Shown: one piece after another, positions 1-10,121 of the stretch
Layout: every line of letters starts with the position of its first letter
How positions within the stretch are numbered: the stretch's first letter is position 1
Origin: Chaunax sp. Z400
Lineage: Eukaryota; Chordata; Actinopteri; Lophiiformes; Chaunacidae
Direction of reading: 5' to 3'
Length of the DNA stretch: 64,000 bases
Assembly: GCA_037577475.1 (NCBI GenBank)
Contig: CM075185.1
Location: 1,080,915-1,144,914, forward strand
The notes under the pieces: generated by a model
Told to the model about the DNA's origin: nothing
Seen by the model: the letters and a program-made list of their open reading frames with translations, nothing else
Database searches by the model: none
Program-made: the position numbers and the translations under genes

Positions 1-64
1 TGAGTTTTTATCCCCTTAACCCTAACCCTAACCCTAACCCTAACCCCTAACCCACACTTGTCCG
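1..64 (+). repeat. Partial T module at window start
   Basis: This is the 3' 64 bp of a T module, with a four-hexamer telomeric tract at 20-53, leading into A at 65. The first bases match 2489 onward, so the 2488-bp duplication may extend upstream of the window. Confidence 0.95.
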
Positions 65-216
65 CGAGTCTCTACGACCTTCCGTTCCCGAGATACAGAC
101 ATTCAAAATACGCCCCTACTGGACATGTCATATCTCGGGAAAGGAAGGTCGCACAGACTCGGGACAAAGACTGGTGTTCTCAGAGACCACATAAACCCCT
201 AGACGGACGTTGGTCC
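65..216 (+). repeat. Module A, first copy (152 bp)
   Basis: It opens with the shared arm at 65-95, has a 35-nt loop, and closes with a diverged reverse complement at 131-161 (28 of 31 positions pair). The tail, about 165-216, contains GGTGTTCTCAGAGACCAC. About 129 copies occur. All but one are followed by B; the exception starts at 15795 and is followed by C. Variable sites include AGACGG/AGACAG near the 3' end, GGTCGC/GGTCCC, and ACAAAG/ACGAAG/GTCAAAG in the tail. Confidence 0.95.
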
Positions 217-385
217 CGAGTCTCTACGACCTTCCGTTTCCGAGATACACACATTCACTATAGGCGGACCAAACCCCATTCACTTCAATGGGAAAATAAA
301 CTTGAGTATAACTCGGGAACGGAAGGTCGTAGAGACTCGGGACCATGATCCGTCCGACATAATTCGTGGTCTCTGAACACGCCAG
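171..385 (+). repeat. Outer inverted repeat joining A tail and B tail
   Basis: The A tail at 171-190 (CTGGTGTTCTCAGAGACCAC) is the reverse complement of the B tail at 366-385 (GTGGTCTCTGAACACGCCAG), allowing for two small indels. It encloses the B hairpin, so an A-B pair is a nested interrupted palindrome. It recurs wherever A is followed by B. Confidence 0.8.
213..343 (+). repeat. Long inverted repeat in module B (32-bp arms)
   Basis: Arm 213-244 and arm 312-343 are reverse complements at 31 of 32 positions; the single mismatch is GTTTCC versus the expected GTTCCC. The 67-nt loop carries a small internal stem, 275-280 with 287-292 (CCCATT/AATGGG, 6-nt loop). Cruciform or hairpin formation is inferred. 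Confidence 0.93.
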
Positions 386-394
386 ACTTCTCCC
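217..394 (+). repeat. Module B, first copy (178 bp)
   Basis: It is the longest module and has the best inverted repeat (213-244 with 312-343). The loop holds CCCATTCACTTCAATGGG. The tail, about 344-394, ends TCCCC or TCCAC just before the next arm. About 128 copies occur, and every one is preceded by A. Copies followed by A usually carry GTCCGACATA and TCCAC; copies followed by C usually carry GTCGG or GTTGG and TCCCC, although mixed forms exist (for example at 815). Confidence 0.95.
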
Positions 395-545
395 CGAGTC
401 TCTACGACCTTCCGTTCCCGAGATACAAAAATTCCAAAAATCACCAAAAATACATGTCATATCTCGGGAACCGTAAATCGTAGAGACTCGGTTTACCTGC
501 TGACGTTCTTGGAGACCCCATAAAACCGTTGAAAGAGCTTATCCC
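395..545 (+). repeat. Module C, first copy (151 bp)
   Basis: The arm at 395-425 pairs with 460-490 (27 of 31 positions). The 34-nt loop is A-rich. The tail (TTCTTGGAGACCCCATAAAACC) is recognisably homologous to the A tail. About 99 copies occur in two subtypes: copies leading into A read CGCTGGCATTC with CCATTG, while copies leading into T read TGCTGACGTTC, usually with CCGTTG. Confidence 0.95.
426..451 (+). other. Phased A-tracts in the loop of module C
   Basis: Three A5 runs start at 427, 436 and 446, that is 9 and 10 bp apart, close to one helical turn. Such phasing is known to bend DNA. It is conserved in most C copies; some copies change one run (CAAACATTCC at 8812, AATTACAAAAA at 39087, AATTCCCAAAA at 51856). 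Confidence 0.75.
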
Positions 546-662
546 CGAGTCTCTACGACCTTCCGTTCAAAAGTTACCAACCCGGGTAGGGCCCCCATTG
601 AGTTTTTATCCCCTTAACCCTAACCCTAACCCTAACCCTAACCCCTAACCCACACTTGTCCG
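546..662 (+). repeat. Module T, first complete copy (117 bp), telomere-bearing
   Basis: It begins with the same arm up to CCGTT, then switches to CAAAAGTTACC, a GC-rich stretch at 581-596 (CCCGGGTAGGGCCCCC), ATTGAGTTTTTATCCCC, the telomeric tract at 618-651 and CACACTTGTCCG. No 3' return arm is present, so T is a half-hairpin. Length variants of 111, 116, 117 and 118 bp reflect three versus four hexamers or single-base indels. Confidence 0.95.
618..651 (+). repeat. Interstitial telomeric tract (CCCTAA)4 CCCCTAACCC
   Basis: Four perfect CCCTAA hexamers are followed by a CCCCTAA variant and CCC. The minus strand reads TTAGGG and has six runs of at least three G, enough for a G-quadruplex. The same tract lies about 72 bp into each full-length T module. 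Shorter tracts have three hexamers, and the third is often CTCTAA. Confidence 0.95.
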
Positions 663-2552
663 CGAGTCTCTACGACCTTCCGTTCCCGAGATACAGACAT
701 TCAAAATACGCCCCTACTGGACATGTCATATCTCGGGAAAGGAAGGTCGCACAGACTCGGGACAAAGACTGGTGTTCTCAGAGACCACATAAACCCCTAG
801 ACGGACGTTGGTCCCGAGTCTCTACGACCTTCCGTTTCCGAGATACACACATTCACTATAGGCGGACCAAACCCCATTCACTTCAATGGGAAAATAAACT
901 TGAGTATAACTCGGGAACGGAAGGTCGTAGAGACTCGGGACCATGATCCGTCCGACATAATTCGTGGTCTCTGAACACGCCAGACTTCTCCACGAGTCTC
1001 TACGACCTTCCGTTCCCGAGATACAAAAATTCCAAAAATCACCAAAAATACATGTCATATCTCGGGAACCGTAAGTCGTAGAGACTCGGTTTACCCGCTG
1101 GCATTCTTGGAGACCCCATAAAACCATTGAAAGAGCTTATCCCCGAGTCTCTACGACCTTCCGTTCCCGAGATACAGACATTCAAAATACGCCCCTACTG
1201 GACATGTCATATCTCGGGAAAGGAAGGTCGCACAGACTCGGGACAAAGACTGGTGTTCTCAGAGACCACATAAACCCCTAGACGGACGTTGGTCCCGAGT
1301 CTCTACGACCTTCCGTTTCCGAGATACACACATTCACTATAGGCGAACCAAACCCCATTCACTTCAATGGGAAAATAAACTTGAGTATAACTCGGGAACG
1401 GAAGGTCGTAGAGACTCGGGACCATGATCCGTCGGACATAATTCGTGGTCTCTGAACACGCCAGACTTCTCCCCGAGTCTCTACGACCTTCCGTTCCCGA
1501 GATACAAAAATTCCAAAAATCACCAAAAATACATGTCATATCTCGGGAACCGTAAGTCGTAGAGACTCGGTTTACCCGCTGGCATTCTTGGAGACCCCAT
1601 AAAACCATTGAAAGAGCTTATCCCCGAGTCTCTACGACCTTCCGTTCCCGAGATACAGACATTCAAAATACGCCCCTACTGGACATGTCATATCTCGGGA
1701 AAGGAAGGTCGCACAGACTCGGGACAAAGACCGGTGTTCTCAGAGACCACATAAACCCCTAGACGGACGTTGGTCCCGAGTCTCTACGACCTTCCGTTTC
1801 CGAGATTCACACATTCACTATAGGCGAACCAAACCCCATTCACTTCAATGGGAAAATAAACTTGAGTATAACTCGGGAACGGAAGGTCGTAGAGACTCGG
1901 GACCATGATCCGTCCGACATAATTCGTGGTCTCTGAACACGCCAGACTTCTCCACGAGTCTCTACGACCTTCCGTTCCCGAGATACAGACATTCAAAATA
2001 CGCCCCTACTGGACATGTCATATCTCGGGAAAGGAAGGTCGCACAGACTCGGGACAAAGACCGGTGTTCTCAGAGACCACATAAACCCCTAGACGGACGT
2101 TGGTCCCGAGTCTCTACGACCTTCCGTTTCCGAGATTCACACATTCACTATAGGCGAACCAAACCCCATTCACTTCAATGGGAAAATAAACTTGAGTATA
2201 ACTCGGGAACGGAAGGTCGTAGAGACTCGGGACCATGATCCGTTGGACATAATTCGTGGTCTCTGAACACGCCAGACTTCTCCCCGAGTCTCTACGACCT
2301 TCCGTTCCCGAGATACAAAAATTCCAAAAATCACCAAAAATACATGTCATATCTCGGGAACCGTAAATCGTAGAGACTCGGTTTACCTGCTGACGTTCTT
2401 GGAGACCCCATAAAACCATTGAAAGAGCTTATCCCCGAGTCTCTACGACCTTCCGTTCAAAAGTTACCAACCCGGGTAGGGCCCCCATTGAGTTTTTATC
2501 CCCTTAACCCTAACCCTAACCCTAACCCTAACCCCTAACCCACACTTGTCCG
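663..2552 (+). repeat. Unit 2: ABC-ABC-AB-ABC-T
   Basis: A 663, B 815, C 993, A 1144, B 1296, C 1474, A 1625, B 1777, A 1955, B 2107, C 2285, T 2436-2552 (CA-type, four hexamers). The B at 815 ends TCCAC, the form usual before A, yet leads into C. Confidence 0.95.
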
Positions 2553-3150
2553 CGAGTCTCTACGACCTTCCGTTCCCGAGATACAGACATTCAAAATACG
2601 CCCCTACTGGACATGTCATATCTCGGGAAAGGAAGGTCGCACAGACTCGGGACAAAGACTGGTGTTCTCAGAGACCACATAAACCCCTAGACGGACGTTG
2701 GTCCCGAGTCTCTACGACCTTCCGTTTCCGAGATACACACATTCACTATAGGCGGACCAAACCCCATTCACTTCAATGGGAAAATAAACTTGAGTATAAC
2801 TCGGGAACGGAAGGTCGTAGAGACTCGGGACCATGATCCGTCCGACATAATTCGTGGTCTCTGAACACGCCAGACTTCTCCCCGAGTCTCTACGACCTTC
2901 CGTTCCCGAGATACAAAAATTCCAAAAATCACCAAAAATACATGTCATATCTCGGGAACCGTAAATCGTAGAGACTCGGTTTACCTGCTGACGTTCTTGG
3001 AGACCCCATAAAACCGTTGAAAGAGCTTATCCCCGAGTCTCTACGACCTTCCGTTCAAAAGTTACCAACCCGGGTAGGGCCCCCATTGAGTTTTTATCCC
3101 CTTAACCCTAACCCTAACCCTAACCCTAACCCCTAACCCACACTTGTCCG
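2553..3150 (+). repeat. Unit 3: ABC-T
   Basis: A 2553, B 2705, C 2883, T 3034-3150 (CA-type, four hexamers). Copy of unit 1 at +2488. Confidence 0.95.
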
Positions 3151-5034
3151 CGAGTCTCTACGACCTTCCGTTCCCGAGATACAGACATTCAAAATACGCC
3201 CCTACTGGACATGTCATATCTCGGGAAAGGAAGGTCGCACAGACTCGGGACAAAGACTGGTGTTCTCAGAGACCACATAAACCCCTAGACGGACGTTGGT
3301 CCCGAGTCTCTACGACCTTCCGTTTCCGAGATACACACATTCACTATAGGCGGACCAAACCCCATTCACTTCAATGGGAAAATAAACTTGAGTATAACTC
3401 GGGAACGGAAGGTCGTAGAGACTCGGGACCATGATCCGTCCGACATAATTCGTGGTCTCTGAACACGCCAGACTTCTCCACGAGTCTCTACGACCTTCCG
3501 TTCCCGAGATACAAAAATTCCAAAAATCACCAAAAATACATGTCATATCTCGGGAACCGTAAGTCGTAGAGACTCGGTTTACCCGCTGGCATTCTTGGAG
3601 ACCCCATAAAACCATTGAAAGAGCTTATCCCCGAGTCTCTACGACCTTCCGTTCCCGAGATACAGACATTCAAAATACGCCCCTACTGGACATGTCATAT
3701 CTCGGGAAAGGAAGGTCGCACAGACTCGGGACAAAGACTGGTGTTCTCAGAGACCACATAAACCCCTTGACGGACGTTGGTCCCGAGTCTCTACGACCTT
3801 CCGTTTCCGAGATACACACATTCACTATAGGCGAACCAAACCCCATTCACTTCAATGGGAAAATAAACTTGAGTATAACTCGGGAACGGAAGGTCGTAGA
3901 GACTCGGGACCATGATCCGTCGGACATAATTCGTGGTCTCTGAACACGCCAGACTTCTCCCCGAGTCTCTACGACCTTCCGTTCCCGAGATACAAAAATT
4001 CCAAAAATCACCAAAAATACATGTCATATCTCGGGAACCGTAAGTCGTAGAGACTCGGTTTACCCGCTGGCATTCTTGGAGACCCCATAAAACCATTGAA
4101 AGAGCTTATCCCCGAGTCTCTACGACCTTCCGTTCCCGAGATACAGACATTCAAAATACGCCCCTACTGGACATGTCATATCTCGGGAAAGGAAGGTCGC
4201 ACAGACTCGGGACAAAGACCGGTGTTCTCAGAGACCACATAAACCCCTAGACGGACGTTGGTCCCGAGTCTCTACGACCTTCCGTTTCCGAGATTCACAC
4301 ATTCACTATAGGCGAACCAAACCCCATTCACTTCAATGGGAAAATAAACTTGAGTATAACTCGGGAACGGAAGGTCGTAGAGACTCGGGACCATGATCCG
4401 TCCGACATAATTCGTGGTCTCTGAACACGCCAGACTTCTCCACGAGTCTCTACGACCTTCCGTTCCCGAGATACAGACATTCAAAATACGCCCCTACTGG
4501 ACATGTCATATCTCGGGAAAGGAAGGTCGCACAGACTCGGGACAAAGACCGGTGTTCTCAGAGACCACATAAACCCCTAGACGGACGTTGGTCCCGAGTC
4601 TCTACGACCTTCCGTTTCCGAGATTCACACATTCACTATAGGCGAACCAAACCCCATTCACTTCAATGGGAAAATAAACTTGAGTATAACTCGGGAACGG
4701 AAGGTCGTAGAGACTCGGGACCATGATCCGTTGGACATAATTCGTGGTCTCTGAACACGCCAGACTTCTCCCCGAGTCTCTACGACCTTCCGTTCCCGAG
4801 ATACAAAAATTCCAAAAATCACCAAAAATACATGTCATATCTCGGGAACCGTAAATCGTAGAGACTCGGTTTACCTGCTGACGTTCTTGGAGACCCCATA
4901 AAACCGTTGAAAGAGCTTATCCCCGAGTCTCTACGACCTTCCGTTCAAAAGTTACCAAGCCGGGTAGGGCCCCCATTGAGTTTTTATCCCCTTAACCCTA
5001 ACCCTAACTCTAACCCCTAACCCACACTTGTCCG
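3151..5034 (+). repeat. Unit 4: ABC-ABC-AB-ABC-T
   Basis: A 3151, B 3303, C 3481, A 3632, B 3784, C 3962, A 4113, B 4265, A 4443, B 4595, C 4773, T 4924-5034. Copy of unit 2 at +2488, but T is the 111-bp form with CTCTAA as third hexamer, and CCCGGG is changed to GCCGGG near 4959. Confidence 0.95.
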
Positions 5035-5962
5035 CGAGTCTCTACGACCTTCCGTTCCCGAGATACAGACATTCAAAATACGCCCCTACTGGACATGTCA
5101 TATCTCGGGAAAGGAAGGTCCCACAGACTCGGGAAAAAGACTGGTGTTCTCAGAGACCACATAAACCCCTAGACGGACGTTGGTCCCGAGTCTCTACGAC
5201 CTTCCGTTTCCGAGATACACACATTCACTATAGGCGAACCAAACCCCATTCACTTCAATGGGAAAATAAACTTGAGTATAACTCGGGAACGGAAGGTCGT
5301 AGAGACTCGGGACCATGATCCGTCCGACATAATTCGTGGTCTCTGAACACGCCAGACTTCTCCACGAGTCTCTACGACCTTCCGTTCCCGAGATACAGAC
5401 ATTCAAAATACGCCCCTACTGGACATGTCATATCTCGGGAAAGGAAGGTCGCACAGACTCAGGACAAAGACTGGTGTTCTCAGAGACCACATAAACCCCT
5501 AGACAGACGTTGGGCCCGAGTCTCTACGACCTTCCGTTTCCGAGATACACACATTCACTATAGGCGAACCAAACCCCATTCACTTCAATGGGAAAATAAA
5601 CTTGAGTATAACTCGGGAACGGAAGGTCGTAGAGACTCGGGACCATGATCCGTTGGACATAATTCGTGGTCTCTGAACACGCCAGACTTCTCCCCGAGTC
5701 TCTACGACCTTATGTTCCCGAGATACAAAAATTCCAAAAATCACCAAAAATACATGTCATATCTCGGGAACCGTAAATCGTAGAGACTCGGTTTACCTGC
5801 TGACGTTCTTGGAGACCCCATAAAACCATTGAAAGAGCTTATCCCCGAGTCTCTACGACCTTCCGTTCAAAAGTTACCAACCCGGGTAGGGCCCCCATTG
5901 AGTTTTTATCCCCTTAACCCTAACCCTAACCCTAACCCTAACCCCTAACCCACACTTGTCCG
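5035..5962 (+). repeat. Unit 5: AB-ABC-T
   Basis: A 5035, B 5187, A 5365, B 5517, C 5695, T 5846-5962 (CA-type, four hexamers). The C arm near 5711 reads TTATGTTCCC instead of TTCCGTTCCC, weakening its inverted repeat. Confidence 0.95.
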
Positions 5963-7523
5963 CGAGTCTCTACGACCTTCCGTTCCCGAGATACAGACAT
6001 TCAAAATACGCCCCTACTGGACATGTCATATCTCGGGAAAGGAAGGTCGCACAGACTCGGGAAAAAGACTGGTGTTCTCAGAGACCACATAAACCCCTAG
6101 ACGGACGTTGGTCCCGAGTCTCTACGACCTTCCGTTTCCGAGATACACACATTCACTATAGGCGGACCAAACCCCATTCACTTCAATGGGAAAATAAACT
6201 TGAGTATAACTCGGGAACGGAAGGTCGTAGAGACTCGGGACCATGATCCGTCCGACATAATTCGTGGTCTCTGAACACGCCAGACTTCTCCACGAGTCTC
6301 TACGACCTTCCGTTCCCGAGATACAAAAATTCCAAAAATCACCAAAAATACATGTCATATCTCGGGAACCGTAAGTCGTAGAGACTCGGTTTACCCGCTG
6401 GCATTCTTGGAGACCCCATAAAACCATTGAAAGAGCTTATCCCCGAGTCTCTACGACCTTCCGTTCCCGAGATACAGACATTCAAAATACGCCCCTACTG
6501 GACATGTCATATCTCGGGAAAGGAAGGTCGCACAGACTCGGGACAAAGACTGGTGTTCTCAGAGACCACATAAACCCCTAGACGGACGTTGGTCCCGAGT
6601 CTCTACGACCTTCCGTTTCCGAGATACACACATTCACTATAGGCGAACCAAACCCCATTCACTTCAATGGGAAAATAAACTTGAGTATAACTCGGGAACG
6701 GAAGGTCGTAGAGACTCGGGACCATGATCCGTCGGACATAATTCGTGGTCTCTGAACACGCCAGACTTCTCCCCGAGTCTCTACGACCTTCCGTTCCCGA
6801 GATACAAAAATTCCAAAAATCACCAAAAATACATGTCATATCTCGGGAACCGTAAGTCGTAGAGACTCGGTTTACCCGCTGGCATTCTTGGAGACCCCAT
6901 AAAACCATTGAAAGAGCTTATCCCCGAGTCTGTACGACCTTCCGTTCCCGAGATACAGACATTCAAAATACGCCCCTACTGGACATGTCATATCTCGGGA
7001 AAGGAAGGTCGCACAGACTCGGGACAAAGACCGGTGTTCTCAGAGACCACATAAACCCCTAGACGGACGTTGGTCCCGAGTCTCTACGACCTTCCGTTTC
7101 CGAGATTCACACATTCACTATAGGCGAACCAAACCCCATTCACTTCAATGGGAAAATAAACTTGAGTATAACTCGGGAATGGAAGGTCGTAGAGACTCGG
7201 GACCATGATCCGTCCGACATAATTCGTGGTCTCTGAACACGCCAGACTTCTCCACGAGTCTCTACGACCTTCCGTTCCCGAGATACAAAAATTCCAAAAA
7301 TCACCAAAAATACATGTCATATCTCGGGAACCGTAAATCGTAGAGACTCGGTTTACCTGCTGACGTTCTTGGAGACCCCATAAAACCGTTGAAAGAGCTT
7401 ATCCCCGAGTCTCTACGACCTTCCGTTCAAAAGTTACCAACCCGGGTAGGGCCCCCCTTTGAGTTTTTATCCCCTTAACCCTAACCCTAACCCTAACCCT
7501 AACCCCTAACCCACACTTGTCCG
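5963..7523 (+). repeat. Unit 6: ABC-ABC-ABC-T
   Basis: A 5963, B 6115, C 6293, A 6444, B 6596, C 6774, A 6925, B 7077, C 7255, T 7406-7523. T is 118 bp with CCCCCCTTTGAG in place of CCCCCATTGAG. The A arm at 6925 carries CTGTACG, a marker repeated at 11195. Confidence 0.95.
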
Positions 7524-8450
7524 CGAGTCTCTACGACCTTCCGTTCCCGAGATACAGACATTCAAAATACGCCCCTACTGGACATGTCATATCTCGGGAA
7601 AGGAAGGTCGCACAGACTCGGGACAAAGACTGGTGTTCTCAGAGACCACATAAACCCCTAGACGGACGTTGGTTCCGAGTCTCTACGACCTTCCGTTTCC
7701 GAGATACACACATTCACTATAGGCGGACCAAACCCCATTCACTTCAATGGGAAAATAAACTTGAGTATAACTCGGGAACGGAAGGTCGTAGAGACTCGGG
7801 ACCATGATCCGTCGGACATAATTCGTGGTCTCTGAACACGCCAGACTTCTCCCCGAGTCTCTACGACCTTCCGTTCCCGAGATACAAAAATTCCAAAAAT
7901 CACCAAAAATACATGTCATATCTCGGGAACCGTAAGTCGTAGAGACTCGGTTTACCCGCTGGCATTCTTGGAGACCCCATAAAACCATTGAAAGAGCTTA
8001 TCCCCGAGTCTCTACGACCTTCCGTTCCCGAGATACAGACATTCAAAATACGCCCCTACTGGACATGTCATATCTCGGGAAAGGAAGGTCGCACAGACTC
8101 GGGACAAAGACTGGTGTTCTCAGAGACCACATAAACCCCTAGACGGACGTTGGTCCCGAGTCTCTACGACCTTCCGTTTCCGAGATACACACATTCACTA
8201 TAGGCGAACCAAACCCCATTCACTTCAATGGGAAAATAAACTTGAGTATAACTCGGGAACGGAAGGTCGTAGAGACTCGGGACCATGATCCGTCCGACAT
8301 AATTCGTGGTCTCTGAACACGCCAGACTTCTCCACGAGTCTCTACGACCTTCCGTTCAAAAGTTACCAACCTGGGTAGGGCCCCGATTGAGTTTTTATCC
8401 CCTTAACCTAACCCTAACCCTAACCCTAACCCCTAACCCACACTTGTCCG
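7524..8450 (+). repeat. Unit 7: ABC-AB-T (B joined to T)
   Basis: A 7524, B 7676, C 7854, A 8005, B 8157, T 8335-8450. The last B runs straight into T without C. T is GA-type, has ACCTGGGT instead of ACCCGGGT, and has lost one C in the tract (116 bp). Confidence 0.95.
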
Positions 8451-9042
8451 CGAGTCTCTACGACCTTCCGTTCCCGAGATACAGACATTCAAAATACGCC
8501 CCTACTGAACATGTCATATCTCGGGAAAGGAAGGTCGCACAGACTCGGGACAAAGACTGGTGTTCTCAGAGACCACATAAACCCCTAGATGGACGTTGGT
8601 CCCGAGTCTCTACGACCTTCCGTTTCCGAGATACACACATTCACTATAGGCGAACCAAACCCCATTCACTTCAATGGGAAAATAAACTTGAGTATAACTC
8701 GGGAACGGAAGGTCGTAGAGACTCGGGACCCTGATCCGTCGGACATAATTCGTGGTCTCCGACCACGCCAGACTTCTCCCCGAGTCTCTACGACCTTCCT
8801 TTCCCGAGATACAAACATTCCAAAAATCACCAAAAATACATGTCATATCTCGGGAACCGTAAGTCGTAGAGACTCGGTTTACCTGCTGGCGTTCTTGGAG
8901 ACCCCATAAAACCATTGAAAGAGCTTATCCCCGAGTCTCTACGACATTCCGTTCAAAAGTTACCAACCCGGGTAGGGCCCCGATTGAGTTTTTATCTCCT
9001 TAACCCTAACCCTAACCCTAACCCCTAACCCACACTTGTCCG
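8451..9042 (+). repeat. Unit 8: ABC-T
   Basis: A 8451, B 8603, C 8781, T 8932-9042 (GA-type, three hexamers). The C arm reads CTTCCTTTCCC and the T arm TACGACATTCCG, both departures from the shared arm. Confidence 0.95.
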
Positions 9043-10121
9043 CGAGTCTCTACGACCTTCCGTTCCCGAGATACAGACATTCAAAATACGCCCCTACTGG
9101 ACATGTCATATCTCGGGAAAGGAAGGTCGCACAGACTCGGGACAAAGACTGGTGTTCTCAGAGACCACATAAACCCCTAGACGGACGTTGGTCCCGAGTC
9201 TCTACGACCTTCCGTTTCCGAGATACACACATTCACTATAGGCGAACCAAACCCCATTCACTTCAATGGGAAAATAAACTTGAGTATAACTCGGGAACGG
9301 AAGGTCGTAGAGACTCGGGACCCTGATCCGTCGGACATAATTCGTGGTCTCTGAACACGCCAGACTTCTCCCCGAGTCTCTACGACCTTCCGTTCCCGAG
9401 ATACAAACATTCCAAAAATCACGAAAAATACATGTCATATCTCGGGAACCGTAAGTCGTAGAGACTCGGTTTACCTGCCGGCATTCTTGGAGACCCCATA
9501 AAACCATTGAAAGAGCTTATCCCCGAGTCTCTACGACCTTCCGTTCCCGAGATACAGACATTCAAAATACGCCCCTACTGGACATGTCATATCTCGGGAA
9601 AGGAAGGTCGCACAGACTCGGGACAAAGACTGGTGTTCTCAGAGACCACATAAACCCCTAGACAGACGTTGGGCCCGAGTCTCTACGACCTTCCGTTTCC
9701 GAGATACACACCTTCACTATAGGCGAACCAAACCCCATTCACTTCAATGGGAAAATAAACTTGAGTATAACTCGGGAACGGAAGGTCGTAGAGACTCGGG
9801 ACCATGATCCGTTGGACATAATTCGTGGTCTCTGAACACGCCAGACTTCTCCCCGAGTCTCTACGACCTTCCGTTCCCGAGATACAAAAATTCCAAAAAT
9901 CACCAAAAATACATGTCATATCTCGGGAACCGTAAATCGTAGAGACTCGGTTTACCTGCTGACGTTCTTGGAGACCCCATAAAACCGTTGAAAGAGCTTA
10001 TCCCCGAGTCTCTACGACCTTCCGTTCAAAAGTTACCAACCCGGGTAGGGCCCCCATTGAGTTTTTATCCCCTTAACCCTAACCCTAACCCTAACCCTAA
10101 CCCCTAACCCACACTTGTCCG
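9043..10121 (+). repeat. Unit 9: ABC-ABC-T
   Basis: A 9043, B 9195, C 9373, A 9524, B 9676, C 9854, T 10005-10121 (CA-type, four hexamers). The first C has an altered A-tract (AATCACGAAAAA) and CTGCCGGCATTC. Confidence 0.95.

Larger units (their letters stand above)
65..662 (+). repeat. Unit 1: ABC-T
   Basis: A 65, B 217, C 395, T 546-662. T is CA-type (GCCCCCATTGAG) with four hexamers. 598 bp, the basic unit. Confidence 0.95.
1..4976 (+). repeat. Tandem duplication, 2488-bp period
   Basis: 1-2488 and 2489-4976 have the same module order and nearly the same bases. Differences seen by eye include CCCCTAGACGG versus CCCCTTGACGG (about 3765) and one CCATTG/CCGTTG change. The boundary falls in T, at ATTGAG. 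Confidence 0.9.

Noticed and set aside
1..53. A true chromosome terminus at the window start
   Set aside because: The tract is only four hexamers and is identical to the internal ones. It is the end of a cut T module.
131..161. tRNA, 5S or other structured RNA gene in the hairpins
   Set aside because: No cloverleaf, anticodon arm, A/B-box spacing or terminator T-run was seen; the folds are explained by simple inverted repeats.
213..343. DNA transposon or MITE with terminal inverted repeats
   Set aside because: The inverted arms resemble foldback elements, but there are no target-site duplications, no solitary copies and no transposase; modules abut head to tail. An ancient foldback origin remains possible.
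58..348. Recurring 96-codon plus-strand open frame, repeated in dozens of copies
   Set aside because: It opens at TTG just after the telomeric tract, crosses A and B, and follows the repeat unit exactly. Its length is set by repeat stops. There is no ATG, recognisable domain or codon signature.
395..545. CENP-B box or centromeric alpha-type satellite
   Set aside because: I found no match to the CENP-B box pattern, and the embedded telomeric tracts fit a subtelomere better.
581..596. Promoter-like GC box in T (CCCGGGTAGGGCCCC)
   Set aside because: GC-rich and conserved, but with no TATA, initiator or transcript evidence; it could equally be structural.
822..1127. Recurring 70-, 78- and 101-codon minus-strand open frames
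   Set aside because: They cover B and C of nearly every unit and overlap the plus-strand frames. Peptides from both strands share the same motifs (SLYDLPFP, GTEGRRDSG) because the DNA is an inverted repeat, which is the signature of an artefact.
8306..8734. 142-codon frame crossing B, T and A (also at 12576)
   Set aside because: It exists only because the B-T junction and a one-base loss in the telomeric tract keep the frame open. It opens at GTG and reads through the hexamers as LTLTLT.
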